Assembly (NCBI RefSeq): GCF_000633455.1
Contig: NZ_AYMG01000027.1
Location: 1-64,000 of the forward strand
From: Pedobacter jeongneungensis
GTDB lineage: Bacteria; Bacteroidota; Bacteroidia; Sphingobacteriales; Sphingobacteriaceae
DNA length: 64,000 bases
Direction of reading: 5' to 3'
Under the pieces are notes generated by a model. It ran no database searches and had not been told where the DNA came from. It worked only from the letters and a program-made list of their open reading frames with translations. This document shows positions 63,094-64,000 of the stretch, piece by piece. Both the position numbers and the translations under genes were made by a program. Each line of letters begins with the position of its first letter. Position 1 is the first letter of the stretch.

Positions 63094-64000
63094 ATGAACT
63101 TGAAAGACACCACCCTGTATAAAATCTTAATTGCCCTGATCGCATTGGTTAGTGTATTGGCTCTTTTTGGTGGGGTAATGGAACCCGATTCGGCACTTTA
63201 TGCATCCATTGCCAAAAACATGGTGCTTCGGAATGACTGGGTTAGCATTTATGTTCGCGGTGCAGATTGGCTGGATAAACCACATTTAACTTTTTGGCTG
63301 GCCGCTGCCTCATTCAAGGTTTTCGGGATTACTGCTTTTGCTTATAAACTCCCTTCCTTTTTATTTGGGTTATTGGGTGCATGGTACCTTTACAAACTGG
63401 CAAAAGACATTTACAATGAAAAAACAGGATTGATTAGCGCCCTGATTTTTTTAAGCTCGCTGCACATCCTCATTTCTACTTTCGATGTGCGTGCAGAAGT
63501 TTACATTACCACCTTTACTTTAGCTGCTATTTATCATTATTATAAAGCACATCAAGATTCTTTTTTGCATGTTGTTGCGGGTTCGTTTTTCGCCGCATGT
63601 GCGATTATGATTAAAGGCATATTTGTGCTGATCCCCGTTTTTGGTGGGTTTATCATTTACTGGCTACTAACGAAACAATTTAAGCAGTTATTAAAACCAA
63701 AATGGTGGATTGCCATTGCATTGATTTTTATTTTTATTATTCCCGAACTCTATACTTTATATGTTCAGTTCGATTTACACCCGGAGAAGGTGGTGTTTGG
63801 AAAAACCGGAGTTTCTGGTTTAAAATTCTTCTTTTGGGATAGCCAGTTTGGCCGCTTCTTTAATAATGGGCCGATAAAAGGAAAAGGTGATATTTCTTTC
63901 TTTTTACACACCACGCTTTGGGCCTTTTTACCCTGGTCGATATTGTTTTATACTGCGGTAGTTAACCTTTTCAAAAAGAAAAACAGGATTGATTTACCAG
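63094..64000 (+). CDS. ArnT-like glycosyltransferase, truncated at the window edge
   Basis: An open frame runs from ATG 63094 to the right edge (302 codons). It has an N-terminal helix (ILIALIALVSVLALFGGVME), then EPDSALYASIAKNMVLRNDW and WLDKPHLTFWLAAASFKVFG, the GT39/ArnT-like substrate loop with the DxxxY and DKPHLTF motifs. Many hydrophobic helices follow (about 80-300). It would transfer a sugar from a polyprenyl-phosphate donor, on the periplasmic side. The C-terminus is not in the window. Confidence 0.8.
   Translation, partial: MNLKDTTLYKILIALIALVSVLALFGGVMEPDSALYASIAKNMVLRNDWVSIYVRGADWLDKPHLTFWLAAASFKVFGITAFAYKLPSFLFGLLGAWYLYKLAKDIYNEKTGLISALIFLSSLHILISTFDVRAEVYITTFTLAAIYHYYKAHQDSFLHVVAGSFFAACAIMIKGIFVLIPVFGGFIIYWLLTKQFKQLLKPKWWIAIALIFIFIIPELYTLYVQFDLHPEKVVFGKTGVSGLKFFFWDSQFGRFFNNGPIKGKGDISFFLHTTLWAFLPWSILFYTAVVNLFKKKNRIDLP

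Noticed and set aside
1..64000. tRNA, rRNA, CRISPR array or insertion sequence
   Set aside because: No cloverleaf with CCA-type end, no rRNA-like sequence, no evenly spaced direct repeats and no transposase frame were seen by reading the gaps and frames; a tool search was not possible.

Overview
The window reads as a piece of a Bacteroidota chromosome, most likely Sphingobacteriaceae and close to Pedobacter. The evidence is gene content (GIN-domain, YARHG-domain, BT_3928-like, GH3 and CruF proteins, bacilliredoxin), promoters of the Bacteroidota type (-33 TTTG, 19 nt, -7 TAnnTTTG), few Shine-Dalgarno sequences, and many short intergenic hairpin repeats. The species call is an inference. No rRNA or tRNA gene, CRISPR array, transposase or prophage was found.

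Layout. 1-615: two tandem stable-RNA-type promoters pointing off the left edge, plus a degenerate repeat. 0.6-8.6 kb: two lipid A deacylase-like outer-membrane proteins (LpxR and PagL types), a CoA-binding protein, DinB, an FAD oxidoreductase, a LemA/TPM/TPM group and a Nudix hydrolase. 8.7-10.7 kb: dnaA with a DnaA-box-bearing intergenic region that may be oriC. 10.7-14.8 kb: split methylmalonyl-CoA mutase subunit, HesB/IscA protein, FtsX-type permease. 14.9-19.5 kb: sugar-nucleotide operon (Ugd, Uxs, GalE, a hypothetical, YwqE-type phosphatase). 19.6-22.4 kb: Kdo transferase, gluconokinase, ferrochelatase. 22.7-27.4 kb: carotenoid and isoprenoid block (CrtW-like, IspH, CruF, CruG-like glycosyltransferase, acyltransferase) interrupted by a YoeB-type toxin-antitoxin pair; a CrtD/CrtI-type desaturase lies at 34.7 kb. 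27.5-36.1 kb: mixed genes including RlmD, a small ORF with its own terminator, an M28 peptidase and a RhuM-Fic fusion. 36.2-46.6 kb: AroK, DinB, an orphan Dpp-type permease, BT_3928-like protein, FolP, an IVP-like four-helix-bundle gene bracketed by inverted repeats, CdaA, bacilliredoxin and small membrane proteins. 46.6-52.3 kb: GH3, LptB, RecJ, sulfatase. 52.4-64 kb: Fic protein, MBL hydrolase, YceI, a Shedu-like (DUF4263) nuclease between direct repeats, GcvP, lipoprotein, EamA transporter, PdxJ and a truncated ArnT-like glycosyltransferase at the right edge.

How the genes work together. Most of the window is conserved core (replication, envelope, cofactors, repair). Envelope functions recur: Kdo transfer, LPS export, lipid A deacylation, UDP-sugar supply and a glycosyltransferase. 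The carotenoid genes fit a pathway to a hydroxylated, glycosylated and acylated, possibly ketolated carotenoid. The accessory layer is small and sits as single genes among repeats: the toxin-antitoxin pair, RhuM-Fic, the IVP-like gene, the Fic protein with an AT-rich C-terminal half, and the Shedu-like gene. The Shedu-like gene and the IVP-like cassette are the strongest candidates for a mobile or defence role. No large undescribed multi-gene system was recognised.
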